Origin: Pseudomaricurvus alkylphenolicus
GTDB taxonomy: Bacteria > Pseudomonadota > Gammaproteobacteria > Pseudomonadales > Cellvibrionaceae
NCBI RefSeq assembly: GCF_011683955.1
Contig: NZ_JAAQPI010000001.1
Coordinates: forward strand, 62,001 to 126,000
Reading direction: 5' to 3'
Length of the DNA: 64,000 nucleotides
Positions 1 to 7,974 of the stretch are shown piece after piece. The notes beneath the pieces were generated by a model. It made no database searches and was not told the origin of the DNA. It saw only the letters and a list, made by a program, of their open reading frames with translations. Both the position numbers and the translations under genes were made by a program. Position 1 is the stretch's first letter; the number at the start of each line of letters is the position of its first letter.

Positions 1-396
1 GTAGGCTTTCATTGACACTATTTTGCCCTCCTCATTGAACTCCATGACATCTGTGGTCTCGCTGATGCTGTCCCCACTTTTGGCATAGACCAACATTGCC
101 GCAGAGCCCTTGTTTCTACCAGCCCGTACATTGCCCTCCAGAACTATCCTGTCTACATGCGCCATGGCGAATTGGTAGAATACTCGCAGATCTGCCTTGC
201 CCTTGATGGGCGTTGTGTCCACCGGGTCTTCCAGAACCGCATCATCCGCGAACAGCCCCAGGACAGTTTCAATATCATCGTTACTAAAGGCATCAGCGTA
301 CGTCTGGAAGACACTTCTGATATGATCTTCGCGCTCAATATTGCTGGTGTCATGAGCCGCTTCCATAACCTTGATGATGTCAGCTTCAGTTAACAT
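1..396 (-). CDS. Steroid Delta5-3-ketosteroid isomerase-like protein (SnoaL/NTF2 fold), C-terminus cut by window edge
   Basis: Not an obvious annotated ORF because it runs off the left edge; it is open from 396 to base 1 (132 codons). Family members move the double bond of 3-oxo-Delta5-steroids to Delta4. The sequence follows classical Comamonas isomerase closely: an FADDAVLEDPV segment at residues 49-59 matches FADDATVEDPV, and EEGKIVSMKA matches GAGKVVSMRA. The three catalytic residues have counterparts: Tyr33 (Tyr14), Asp57 (Asp38) and Asp116 (Asp99). It is the last visible gene of an SDR-TetR-isomerase unit. An in-frame ATG at 414 is possible; 396 was preferred because AAGGA lies 10 bases upstream of it. 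Family is secure; steroid specificity is inferred from the triad. Confidence 0.85.
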   Translation of the reverse strand, partial: MLTEADIIKVMEAAHDTSNIEREDHIRSVFQTYADAFSNDDIETVLGLFADDAVLEDPVDTTPIKGKADLRVFYQFAMAHVDRIVLEGNVRAGRNKGSAAMLVYAKSGDSISETTDVMEFNEEGKIVSMKAY

Positions 397-425
397 ATTT
401 TTCAATTCCTTCATACATAAACACT

Positions 426-1088
426 TTACTCTCTGGCAGTAGCAGCAAAGAATGACTCCAAAACACAGACAAGCTGTTCGATCATTTGATCTCTTGCCTT
501 GGTTTTCAGAGATTTTCTTTTCTTGATCTGAGTACGATAGATGTCCGCCAGTGAGTGAAAGGCAATATTGACCGCCAAATGAATACGACGCTGCGCCTCA
601 GCTGATGGCAGCGCACTCATGGCATCATCCAGCAATTCTCTCAAGCCCGGCTCCTGAGGGAAGTTGACTCCCATGGCTCCGGTCAGATCATCGGTGACCA
701 CATTCAGCGCCGTCAGCTGTGAGATGATCAGCACATAGTTCACCGCCTTGGGATTGGTATCAATATAGTCGACAACCGGCATCACCAGGCACCGCGCGGC
801 ACCCTCCGGGGCCGTCCACTCGCCGTCTCCGGCCCTTTTCACATACTCCTCACGATGAACACCCACCTGCGAGCTGTGCTTGTCAACGATAGCCTGCAGC
901 AATCCATCCCGGCTTTTAAAGTGATATTGCAGGGCATTTCGATTCCTCTGCCCCGCTGCGGCCGTGATCTCATTCAATGAAACCGCGTCTATGCTGCCAC
1001 TGCCATAGAGTTCTTCTGCGGCTTCGATGAGCTTGTCCCGGGTTTTACCCGAATTTTTCTGGTGTTTATTGAGGGTGGCAGACGTCAT
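426..1088 (-). CDS. TetR-family transcriptional regulator
   Basis: A 220-residue TetR repressor. The N-terminal helix-turn-helix lies around residues 20-65 (AAEELYGSGS, LNEITAAAG, ALQYHFKSRDGLL). The C-terminal half is the variable ligand-binding domain. The start at 1088 is chosen over an ORF extending to 1130 because AAGGA sits 8 bases before this ATG and the longer form would overlap the upstream SDR. It lies between the SDR and the isomerase-like gene on the same strand, with 13 bases to the SDR stop, so it is probably co-transcribed and may repress its own operon. A perfect inverted repeat at 1946-1965 upstream of the operon is a candidate operator. Ligand unknown. Confidence 0.85.
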   Translation of the reverse strand: MTSATLNKHQKNSGKTRDKLIEAAEELYGSGSIDAVSLNEITAAAGQRNRNALQYHFKSRDGLLQAIVDKHSSQVGVHREEYVKRAGDGEWTAPEGAARCLVMPVVDYIDTNPKAVNYVLIISQLTALNVVTDDLTGAMGVNFPQEPGLRELLDDAMSALPSAEAQRRIHLAVNIAFHSLADIYRTQIKKRKSLKTKARDQMIEQLVCVLESFFAATARE

Positions 1089-1101
1089 GTACCGTTCCTT
1101 A

Positions 1102-1848
1102 TCACATGCCGATTGTGAACCCGCCATCAACCGACAAAGTTTGACCTGTAATCCAGCTCGCCGCCGGAGACGTCAAGAATAACACAGCCGCGGCGATATC
1201 CTCAGACTCCCCTACCCGCTTCAGGCCCTGGCGCACAAACATCTCTTCAACCAATGCCGGCATATGCTCAATGACTGACTCGGTGAGATTGGTGCGTGTG
1301 AATCCCGCCGCCACGGCGTTGGCGCGAATGCCGGATTTCGCCCAGCTGTGGCCCAGCGTTTTGGCCAATTGCACAATACCGGCCTTGGCCGGGCCGTACC
1401 CGGGCGTCCACTCGGAACCGAAGAACGACGTCATGGAGGCAATCCCGATGATACTGGCTCCGCCTTCGAATTCACTCGCTTTCAAGAGCGGCTCACAGGC
1501 TTTGCTCAGATGAAATGCACTGGCCAGATTGATATTCAGGGATTGATCAAAACCGTCGTGACTCCATTCGTCATCCTGAGTGCCTCCTGCGTTATTGATC
1601 AGAATATCCAAACCGTCCAGACCGGCCGCCAGCTCCAACAACTGCTCTCTCGAACTGACCTCAAGCTGACGATACTCAAATTGACCGAGATCCGCTCCGT
1701 ATTCTTCAGCTGATGCTTTGCGACCGGTAATGATGACCGACGCTCCCGCCTCCTGGTACGCTTTTGCGCAGGCCAGGCCAATTCCGCTGGTGCCACCGGT
1801 AACCAGGACCTTTGCACCGCTGTAGTCATACTGAATGCCTTTAAACAT
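1102..1848 (-). CDS. Short-chain dehydrogenase/reductase
   Basis: Classical SDR of 248 residues, expected to oxidise or reduce a hydroxyl/ketone with NAD(P). TGGTSGIG cofactor loop at residues 17-24, NNAGG at 85-89, catalytic Ser138, Tyr151 and Lys155 (YGPAK), and a typical C-terminal end with VDGGF. GGAGAGAAAG precedes the ATG. It is first in a minus-strand unit followed by TetR and a ketosteroid-isomerase-like gene; a 3-hydroxysteroid dehydrogenase role next to such an isomerase would make biochemical sense but is inferred from context only. Specificity cannot be read from the sequence. Confidence 0.9.
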   Translation of the reverse strand: MFKGIQYDYSGAKVLVTGGTSGIGLACAKAYQEAGASVIITGRKASAEEYGADLGQFEYRQLEVSSREQLLELAAGLDGLDILINNAGGTQDDEWSHDGFDQSLNINLASAFHLSKACEPLLKASEFEGGASIIGIASMTSFFGSEWTPGYGPAKAGIVQLAKTLGHSWAKSGIRANAVAAGFTRTNLTESVIEHMPALVEEMFVRQGLKRVGESEDIAAAVLFLTSPAASWITGQTLSVDGGFTIGM

Positions 1849-1945
1849 AACTTTCTCTCCAACTCTCCAATTTCATTGCGCACGGCTATGGGATTCGATG
1901 ACACAGACGGTCGTCATCGTCATGTAGATTCAACAGGTTTGAAAT

Positions 1946-1965
1946 TATAATACGCACATATTATA
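1946..1965. promoter_or_regulatory. Inverted repeat in divergent promoter region (candidate operator)
   Basis: TATAATA-N6-TATTATA is a perfect 7-6-7 inverted repeat between the divergent SDR (start 1848) and VOC gene (start 2035). Position and symmetry fit a TetR-type operator, most simply for the TetR gene at 426-1088. The arms are only A and T, so chance is a real alternative. Confidence 0.4.
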
Positions 1966-2034
1966 TTTTAGTAAATATCTTCAACCACCAACTACCTGCG
2001 GTCTGATTGCGGCTGCAATAACGAGAGATTGACT

Positions 2035-2490
2035 ATGAATAAAGAATTAAAGAATGCGCTGGGATTGTCATCGGTAAACCAAGTGGGGTTTGTCGTGAAA
2101 AACCTCGAAGAAGCTATAAAACTCTATGAACCGCTGTTTGGGCAGAGCTACGTCATGAACCTTCCTGATTTGGAGTGGGAATATCGAGGTCGTCAGGAAA
2201 AATCCTCCTTGAAAATTGCATTGTTTATGGAAGGTGATGTCGAGATCGAGCTGATTGAATGCGTATCCGGTGAAACACCCTATAAAGAATTCATCGAAGC
2301 CGGACGCGAAGGTGTTCAGCATATTCGCTGTTCCGTCGATGACATCGAAAAGACCGAAGAAAAGGCAAAGGAATTTGGTTACTCACGAGTCTTTTTCAAG
2401 CGTTTCGAAGACGCCGGGGTAGCCTCTATGTACCTGGAACGTGAAAACGACCCTGTGATGCTTGAATTATATGAAGAGAAACAAGCATAA
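2035..2490 (+). CDS. VOC (glyoxalase/bleomycin-resistance fold) protein
   Basis: A 151-residue single VOC domain with beta-alpha-beta-beta-beta repeats: VNQVGFVVKNLEEAIKLYEPLFG opens the first half, and GVQHIRCSVDDIEKT opens the second. It resembles methylmalonyl-CoA epimerase-like proteins, which bind a divalent metal through His and Glu side chains; candidate ligands are His in VQHIRC and the Glu residues of the ELIE and MLELYE strands. ATG 2035 is preferred to the in-frame TTG at 2029 because of the GAGAG upstream. It is divergent from the SDR operon and 147 bases before an AraC gene. An epimerase or dioxygenase role cannot be told apart here. Confidence 0.75.
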   Translation: MNKELKNALGLSSVNQVGFVVKNLEEAIKLYEPLFGQSYVMNLPDLEWEYRGRQEKSSLKIALFMEGDVEIELIECVSGETPYKEFIEAGREGVQHIRCSVDDIEKTEEKAKEFGYSRVFFKRFEDAGVASMYLERENDPVMLELYEEKQA

Positions 2491-2537
2491 CGCTCATAGT
2501 AACTTGCCCAATCCGATCACCGGTCGACCCTGGAATC

Positions 2538-2566
2538 AAAAACTTGTCACCTTGAGACAAGTTTTT
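2538..2566. terminator. Possible Rho-independent terminator after the VOC gene
   Basis: Perfect 11-base stem AAAAACTTGTC / GACAAGTTTTT with a 7-base loop, ending in five T on the plus strand, 48 bases after the VOC stop. The stem is AT-rich, so termination is likely partial. It separates VOC from the AraC gene. Confidence 0.55.
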
Positions 2567-2637
2567 GAGATCTGGCGCTATTTAAGCAATGAAAATTCAA
2601 AGGTTAACTTGCATCAACAGATCAAGAGGCTATCGGG

Positions 2638-3675
2638 ATGTCGGCTGAAAATTTAATCGATCGATATGTTCGGGTAATTATGAGAAGCGCCGAGACTTCA
2701 GGCTGGGACGTAGAGACCGTCTGCCAGGCCGCCGGCTTTGAAGTCTCTGCGATACATGACGACAACCATCGTTTTACACCGCGACAACTGGCGATAGTTA
2801 CCCGCGAGATCAGAAAGTACGACGACTTTATGGGTCAGATACCCAGAGACCAGGGCCGCAGTAACTTTGAGTTTATGTGTGAAATAGCCATGACAAAACA
2901 CAATCTCAGGGATGCATTGAAGCTTGGTTTTCGATATTTTGACACTGCGGTCTCAGAATTCAGGTTTCATCTGGAGGAGACAGGTGACGGTAAATCTGAG
3001 ATTAGAATCGCGTTCAACAACCCCCACGTGGATCCGGAAAACATCATGAAGGAGTGGTGGTTACGTTCCTGGCATCGTCTTAGCGGTTGGCTCATCGGCA
3101 AAAATGTTCCTCTTTTGGAGGTGAACTTTAGCCATCAACCCTCTGTCGCACCGGAAGAGTATGATGCGGTGTACGGTTGCGAATGTCAGTTTGAACAGCC
3201 CCACAACAGTATCGTATTCGGCTCCCGATATCTGTCTGACCGCATCGTTCGAACCAAAGAGCACCTTGAAGAATATGTCAATCACCCACAGATCGACCTG
3301 ATTACCTTCCCTCACAACAGAGGTTCGTTTAAAGAACGAGTAACACGCAGCTTACACGATCACTTTACAAAAAATCGCCAGTTTCCCACTATCGACCAGA
3401 TCGCAAGCGAGTGCTACGTCGGCAGCCAGACCCTGAGACGCCGCCTGCGAGAAGAAGACACCAGCTACAGCTTGATCAAAGAACAAATCAGGCGACAGGT
3501 TGTGGAGGAATACCTGACGGGCAGTAATCTGCCGCTGTCTGAAATCGGACGTCTTGGTGGATTTGCAGAACCCAGCGGATTCGCTCGTGCAGTGAAAAGC
3601 TGGTCCGGTCTTAGCCCTCGGGAATTTCGCAAGAAGCACGCAGAGGCCCGACAACGGGCCTACAGCAACTACTGA
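2638..3675 (+). CDS. AraC-family transcriptional regulator (long form with N-terminal effector domain)
   Basis: 345 residues with the layout of the OruR/ArgR-like AraC regulators: an N-terminal arabinose-binding-type domain (about residues 20-205) and a C-terminal double helix-turn-helix (about 235-335). In the second part, IDQIASECYVGSQTLRRRL is the first recognition region and LSEIGRLGGFAEPSGFARA-VKSWSGLSPREFR is the characteristic AraC signature. GAGG precedes the ATG. Probably activates a neighbouring catabolic operon in response to a pathway intermediate. It ends 16 bases from the convergent Ddn-like gene. Confidence 0.9.
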   Translation: MSAENLIDRYVRVIMRSAETSGWDVETVCQAAGFEVSAIHDDNHRFTPRQLAIVTREIRKYDDFMGQIPRDQGRSNFEFMCEIAMTKHNLRDALKLGFRYFDTAVSEFRFHLEETGDGKSEIRIAFNNPHVDPENIMKEWWLRSWHRLSGWLIGKNVPLLEVNFSHQPSVAPEEYDAVYGCECQFEQPHNSIVFGSRYLSDRIVRTKEHLEEYVNHPQIDLITFPHNRGSFKERVTRSLHDHFTKNRQFPTIDQIASECYVGSQTLRRRLREEDTSYSLIKEQIRRQVVEEYLTGSNLPLSEIGRLGGFAEPSGFARAVKSWSGLSPREFRKKHAEARQRAYSNY

Positions 3676-3691
3676 CCGGCTAATCAGAACA

Positions 3692-4144
3692 TTAGCCTTG
3701 GGGCTGTAATTCGACAACAGGGATCTGGCGATCCGTGCTTTGCTGGTATTGACGATAGACGGGCATCAACTCGCAAATGGCCTCCCAAATCGGGCGACGC
3801 TCCTCCGGCGACAGCACTCTGGCCTGCACTGAAATTTTCTTGCGTCGCTTGCGAATGGAAACGTAAGCCCAAGCTCTGAGATTTTCTACCCAATAGGGGT
3901 CTTTCGGCGCGCCACCTTTAGAACCGACGACAAACAAACGCCCTTCCAGTTCATAGTAAGGTAGCACAACAGGCCGAAGTACGCCGCTCTTTCGGCCTAC
4001 TGTTTCCAGCAACAGTGCCGGCCTGGCCTTAAAACCACCCTGCCGCGCAAATACATGATTCAGAGGCGAAACGCCGAGGTATTTTACGCACCAACGATCC
4101 GTGGCCAAGCCCCTGGGAGACATTAACCAATTAAGCATTCCCAT
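3692..4144 (-). CDS. Ddn-like nitroreductase / deazaflavin-dependent oxidoreductase family (split-barrel fold)
   Basis: 150 residues. The stretch ALLLETVGRKSGVLRPVVLPYY followed by EGRLFVVGSKGGAPKDPYW is diagnostic of the Ddn/DUF385 family; the GRKSG-R and KGG-P-W blocks are its flavin or F420-binding signature. Mycobacterial members use F420, but many proteobacterial ones are uncharacterised, and no F420 biosynthesis gene is visible here. The gene follows the SDR at 4169-4939 by 24 bases and is probably the third gene of the same operon. Substrate unknown; a quinone or enone reductase role is possible. Confidence 0.8.
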   Translation of the reverse strand: MGMLNWLMSPRGLATDRWCVKYLGVSPLNHVFARQGGFKARPALLLETVGRKSGVLRPVVLPYYELEGRLFVVGSKGGAPKDPYWVENLRAWAYVSIRKRRKKISVQARVLSPEERRPIWEAICELMPVYRQYQQSTDRQIPVVELQPQG

Positions 4145-4168
4145 TGACCGGTATTCCTCCAGGGGTTT

Positions 4169-4939
4169 TTAGGGTTCAGACAGCTTAGCGTGTACCGCAC
4201 CGTCAACCGGCATCAAGATACCATTCACAAAAGAAGCCTCATCGGAGCACAGGAACAACGCTGCGTTAGCAATATCCTCCGCCAATCCCAAGCGGCCAAC
4301 CGGAACATGTTCGCTCCACTTCTCGTAACCGTTTGGCAGAGTTTCCAACCAGGTTCTGAGGCCCGGAGTATCCATTGGACCAGGAGAAATCACATTGGCG
4401 CGGATTCCGTATTTGCCATATTCCACGGCTACGCCCCGGGTCAAATGTGCAAGACCGGCTTTTGCGCCCCCGTAGATGCTCAGGCCACCGCAGTATCCCA
4501 GGCCCGCCCCGGACGACATACTGACAATACTGCCGCCACCCTGCTCTTTCATAACCGGCAACGCAGCACGCAGGCCGTAATGGACCGAATGCATATTCAG
4601 CGCCATGATCTTGTGGTATTCCTCAAGGCTCGCATCCAGATACTGATTCGGCAATGCCCCGCCGGCGTTGTTCACCATAATGTCGAGACGACCGAATTTC
4701 GCAACGGCATCACTGACCAGTGCATCCACCTGATCCGCCTGAGTCACATCCGTAATCATGGAAACGGCTTCACCACCATTTTCTGTGATGATTTCCACGG
4801 TTTTGGCAGCATTGTCAGGGTTAATATCACTAACCACGACTTTTGCGCCTTCTGATGCAAACCGAACAGCACAGGCACGGCCGATGCCCAGACCGGCAGC
4901 GGTGACAACGGCGACTTTGTCTTTCACCCGTTGAGACAT
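4169..4939 (-). CDS. Short-chain dehydrogenase/reductase
   Basis: 256-residue classical SDR. The cofactor loop is TAAGLGIG at residues 13-20 (an Ala replaces the usual second Gly). NNAGG follows around 90-94, and the catalytic Ser142/143, Tyr156 and Lys160 are in place (SIYGGAK). GAAGG lies before the ATG. It is the middle gene of a three-gene minus-strand operon (SDR, SDR, Ddn-like) under a palindrome shared with the divergent TetR gene. Likely an alcohol or hydroxysteroid/hydroxyacyl oxidation step; the substrate cannot be assigned. Confidence 0.9.
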   Translation of the reverse strand: MSQRVKDKVAVVTAAGLGIGRACAVRFASEGAKVVVSDINPDNAAKTVEIITENGGEAVSMITDVTQADQVDALVSDAVAKFGRLDIMVNNAGGALPNQYLDASLEEYHKIMALNMHSVHYGLRAALPVMKEQGGGSIVSMSSGAGLGYCGGLSIYGGAKAGLAHLTRGVAVEYGKYGIRANVISPGPMDTPGLRTWLETLPNGYEKWSEHVPVGRLGLAEDIANAALFLCSDEASFVNGILMPVDGAVHAKLSEP

Positions 4940-5028
4940 AACTTCTTACCTTCTTTGTTAATAGGTTTACTGACCACTTGTGTTGCCAAATCCGCCCCGC
5001 ATATTACTGCGGGGCGGTGGATGACAAC

Positions 5029-5862
5029 TTAGTGCATGAACTGTCCACCACTGACAGTAATCATCTGGCCGGTGACATAGCCGGCACGCTCAGAGGCAAG
5101 GAACATACACATGTAGGCCATATCTTCGGGACGACCCAGACGGGGCAATGGCAGGCTGCTCATATTGTAGAGAGTGCCTGCTTCCATATCCTTCTGCATC
5201 TTGTCCGGCTTACCAATTTGCTCGAAACCGAAACGGTTCCAGAAGCTGCCCTCGCCAACCTGTTCCGCCTTATGGGGGACGATCCAGCCGGGGCAAACCG
5301 TGTTAACCCGTACGCCTTTCTTGGCCCACTCCCAAGCCAGAGACTTCGAAAAGCTGTTAACAAAACCCTTTACACCGCCGTAGTGGACCAGGTTGTGAGC
5401 CGCTTCACCCAACAGTGAAGAGGTTGAAGAAATGTTAATGATGCTGCCGGTACCGCGCTCCAGCATATCCTTGGACACCGCCTGGCAACAGTTCACAACA
5501 CCATCAATGTTCAGTTTGATTTCCCAGTCACGACCGGCTTCGTCAAAGTCTTCAAAGTTCGCCGGGTGTGCAACACCACCGGCGTTGTTCACCAAAATAT
5601 CAACGGGACCAAAGTGTTCATGAGCCAGATCTACCATGGCATCCACTGAAGCGCGATCAGTAACATCAGTCGCTACCGCCAGAATTTTTCCGGCAAAGCC
5701 CTGCTCTTGCGCCTCTTGGGCCAATCTCTCTCCGGTCTTGGCGTCCCTGGAGGCACTGACTACATTGCAGCCTTCACGCGCAAATTCCAATACCAGCCCT
5801 CGGCCAATGCCACCACTACCACCAGTGATGATTACCGTCTTACCCGCAATACCTAAATCCAC
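5029..5862 (-). CDS. Short-chain dehydrogenase/reductase
   Basis: 277 residues, with TGGSGGIG at 13-20, NNAGG at 92-96, Ser145, Tyr161 and Lys165 (HYGGVK). A 25-30 residue insertion rich in charged and aromatic residues (about 190-225) before the final LPRLGRPEDMAYM helix makes it longer than a typical 250-residue SDR and probably forms the substrate lid. GTG at 5862 is chosen as start because GGAGG lies 6 bases upstream; a TTG at 5868 would abut the same ribosome site. First gene of the SDR-SDR-Ddn operon, divergent from TetR. Confidence 0.88.
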   Translation of the reverse strand: MDLGIAGKTVIITGGSGGIGRGLVLEFAREGCNVVSASRDAKTGERLAQEAQEQGFAGKILAVATDVTDRASVDAMVDLAHEHFGPVDILVNNAGGVAHPANFEDFDEAGRDWEIKLNIDGVVNCCQAVSKDMLERGTGSIINISSTSSLLGEAAHNLVHYGGVKGFVNSFSKSLAWEWAKKGVRVNTVCPGWIVPHKAEQVGEGSFWNRFGFEQIGKPDKMQKDMEAGTLYNMSSLPLPRLGRPEDMAYMCMFLASERAGYVTGQMITVSGGQFMH

Positions 5863-5933
5863 AGTCAACCTCCAAACATAGTTTTTCTCAGGATATACAG
5901 AGTTCTCAATGATTTTTGAGCATCTATATTTTT

Positions 5934-5950
5934 ATATGACAATGTCATAT
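5934..5950. promoter_or_regulatory. Palindromic operator candidate, site 1 (GACA-A-TGTC core)
   Basis: ATATGACA-A-TGTCATAT is a perfect palindrome around a central A, in the 183-base gap between the SDR operon (start 5862) and the divergent TetR gene (start 6046). The same core recurs at 6686-6700 on the other side of the TetR gene. Likely the operator of the TetR protein encoded between them. Confidence 0.75.
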
Positions 5951-6045
5951 TAAAATGAGATGTCACCCGGAGTCAATCGTCTATGTCGATCTAAGAGGCC
6001 ATGTTACAATGCCCTGCAAGCATAAATAAGCAAACTGGACAGACT

Positions 6046-6639
6046 ATGCCAAAGATTGTTGATCATCAGGAACGCCGCAACCTGATCGCCGAAGTCGTGT
6101 TTCGCACCCTCGCTGAAGAAGGCTCTGAGAAGGTGACCATCCGCGATACCGCCAAGGCCTGCGGTTTCTCAAAAGGTGTTATCGAGCACTATTTTGAGAA
6201 CAAAGAAGAGCTCTTATACGCCGCCTTATCCTGGGGCAATGATCGCTATCTGCAACGGGTCAAGGAAAATGCCGGCACGGAAACCGACATGCCAGCGCTG
6301 CATCAAAGAGTCTATTCAGTCCTGCCCATCAACAAGAGCAGCCGAGACGAATGGAAGGTTCGAGTGGCGCTTTGGAATCTGTCGAATTTCAATGAGCGCT
6401 TTTACACTCTGCAAAACAGCACCATGCACCGCACTCGTGCTCACTATAAGCAAAGCATTGAAGAATCTCAGAAAAACGGTGAGATCAATCCGGATTTGGA
6501 TCCGGAATTGATTGCTAAACGGGTGAGCTATATGGTCATAGGACTAAGCCTTTCAGCACTGAGAGAACGCCGCTACTACACCAAAGCCAGAATCCTCGAA
6601 GAGGCCTTCGGCTATATAGACGATCTCGTCAAAATCTAG
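6046..6639 (+). CDS. TetR-family transcriptional regulator (BetI-like)
   Basis: 197 residues. The helix-turn-helix is at about 8-55: RRNLIAEVVFRTLAEEG, then VTIRDTAKACGFSKGVIEHYFENKEELL, which is the BetI/TetR consensus pattern. The C-terminal effector domain has a helix-rich WKVRVALWNLS segment. Start 6046 (MPKIV) is preferred over the ORF start at 6001, since it places the DNA-binding helices at the usual distance and has GGACAG upstream. Two palindromes with the same GACA-A-TGTC core flank the gene, suggesting autoregulation and control of both the divergent SDR operon and the downstream DUF1214-sulfotransferase-dehydrogenase operon. Confidence 0.9.
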   Translation: MPKIVDHQERRNLIAEVVFRTLAEEGSEKVTIRDTAKACGFSKGVIEHYFENKEELLYAALSWGNDRYLQRVKENAGTETDMPALHQRVYSVLPINKSSRDEWKVRVALWNLSNFNERFYTLQNSTMHRTRAHYKQSIEESQKNGEINPDLDPELIAKRVSYMVIGLSLSALRERRYYTKARILEEAFGYIDDLVKI

Positions 6640-6685
6640 CTATTAACCAAAAATACCAGCAATGGTATTTTTTTATTTGCTTTTA

Positions 6686-6700
6686 TAGGACAATGTCCTA
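6686..6700. promoter_or_regulatory. Palindromic operator candidate, site 2 (GACA-A-TGTC core)
   Basis: TAGGACA-A-TGTCCTA, perfect around the central A, between the TetR stop (6639) and the DUF1214 start (6758). It shares TA-GACA-A-TGTC-TA with site 1 at 5934-5950, differing only in the paired bases next to the core. Confidence 0.75.
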
Positions 6701-6757
6701 CATAATAAAAATCGCTCTATAACCAATATTTCTGTTGATGTGAAGAATGGTCCGAAT

Positions 6758-7945
6758 ATGAACGAAAACACTGAAGACAAGCTATTGCTCCAGGCCTGGA
6801 GTGACTTTTGCGACTCCCTTAAAGCTATGGGCCGTATTCCATTCCGCGAGATGGCACCGGGCACTCCCGTAGACCGTACCGCCGGTTTCCAGCAAATTCT
6901 TCGGAATCTGTCCCTGTCGATGGACTTCGAATACGAATATAAAAACCCCAAGTTTCCGGAACTGGCGAGATACTTTTCCCCCACCCGCAAACAGGGTGGG
7001 GATAATTCCGATTGCTGCTATGTGGGTGCCCAGGTCAACGGCACAGATACCTATCGCATCACTGGCAACCGGGGCTCCTCCAGGTATTTTTCGGTAACTG
7101 CAGTTGAAACCGGTGACACGCCGTGGGGCGGCAAAGTATGCAATGCACTTTTTGGTGAGCAGATTGAAACTGAAGAGGATGGCTCCTTTGAACTGATCGT
7201 CAGCCCGGACCCTCACCCCGGCAACTGGCTGCAGACCACCCCGAACACCTTCCGCATTACCTTCCGCCAGTATTTTGCCGACTGGGAAAATGAAAAACCC
7301 ATGAAGGCGCGCATTGAGCGCCTCGGTGCGGGCAACGAGGTACCGGATGTTCTGTCGCCACAGGCGTTTGCCGAAGGACTGTCACGGGTATCCAACTGGC
7401 TGGAAGAGTCCATTGAATACTGGCCGGCAATGTTGGAAAAGTGGAAGCCCACTCCCAACAAATTCATGTCCTATTGGCAGCTGGAAGACAAAGGCATTGA
7501 CGCCACTCCAGGCGGTGATCCGCTTGTGTGCTATTGGCAGTTACCAAAGGACGAGGCTTTGATTATTCGGGTTCAGCCCGCTGACTGCCTGTACTGGTCG
7601 GTCGAATTTGGCAATTATTATTGGGAAACCGTCGATTATCGCTATCGGTTATCAAACACCAATTGTCACTACGCTACACTACAGGATGATGGTGAGTTGA
7701 TTGTTGTGGTTTCCCACACTGATCCCGGCGTGCCCAACTGGCTCGATTGCTCCGGTCATTCCGAGGGCTATGTCACCTACCGTTGGATGATGTCTGAGCA
7801 TCATCCGGTGCCCGTTGCCGAGCAGGTCAAACTGAGTGAACTGGCAGATAAACTGCCCGGCGACATTAAAAGGGTGGATGCCGATTGGCGCAGAGAACAG
7901 CTCGCCACCCGTCGTCGTGGTGTCAATCAGCGTTTTGGCTACTGA
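6758..7945 (+). CDS. DUF1214 domain protein
   Basis: 395 residues. The C-terminal part matches the DUF1214 family (WQLPKDEALIIRVQPADCLYWSVEFGNYYWETVDYR split over residues 250-285, then VVVSHTDPGVPNWLDCSGHSEGYVTYRW), with an N-terminal all-beta part. Function is not established; members often sit with sulfotransferases and acyl-CoA dehydrogenases in sterol and lipid catabolism loci, as here. No signal peptide is visible. ATG 6758 is used rather than GTG 6740, which lacks a ribosome site; AAGA stands 12 bases before the ATG, so neither is strong. The sulfotransferase follows after 29 bases, in an apparent operon. Confidence 0.75.
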   Translation: MNENTEDKLLLQAWSDFCDSLKAMGRIPFREMAPGTPVDRTAGFQQILRNLSLSMDFEYEYKNPKFPELARYFSPTRKQGGDNSDCCYVGAQVNGTDTYRITGNRGSSRYFSVTAVETGDTPWGGKVCNALFGEQIETEEDGSFELIVSPDPHPGNWLQTTPNTFRITFRQYFADWENEKPMKARIERLGAGNEVPDVLSPQAFAEGLSRVSNWLEESIEYWPAMLEKWKPTPNKFMSYWQLEDKGIDATPGGDPLVCYWQLPKDEALIIRVQPADCLYWSVEFGNYYWETVDYRYRLSNTNCHYATLQDDGELIVVVSHTDPGVPNWLDCSGHSEGYVTYRWMMSEHHPVPVAEQVKLSELADKLPGDIKRVDADWRREQLATRRRGVNQRFGY

Positions 7946-7974
7946 GTTAAATTTTCGTATTTGAGGACAATATC

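Noticed and set aside
4190-4855. Long plus-strand ORF of 221 residues
   Set aside because: Shadow of the SDR gene on the minus strand, no domain resemblance.
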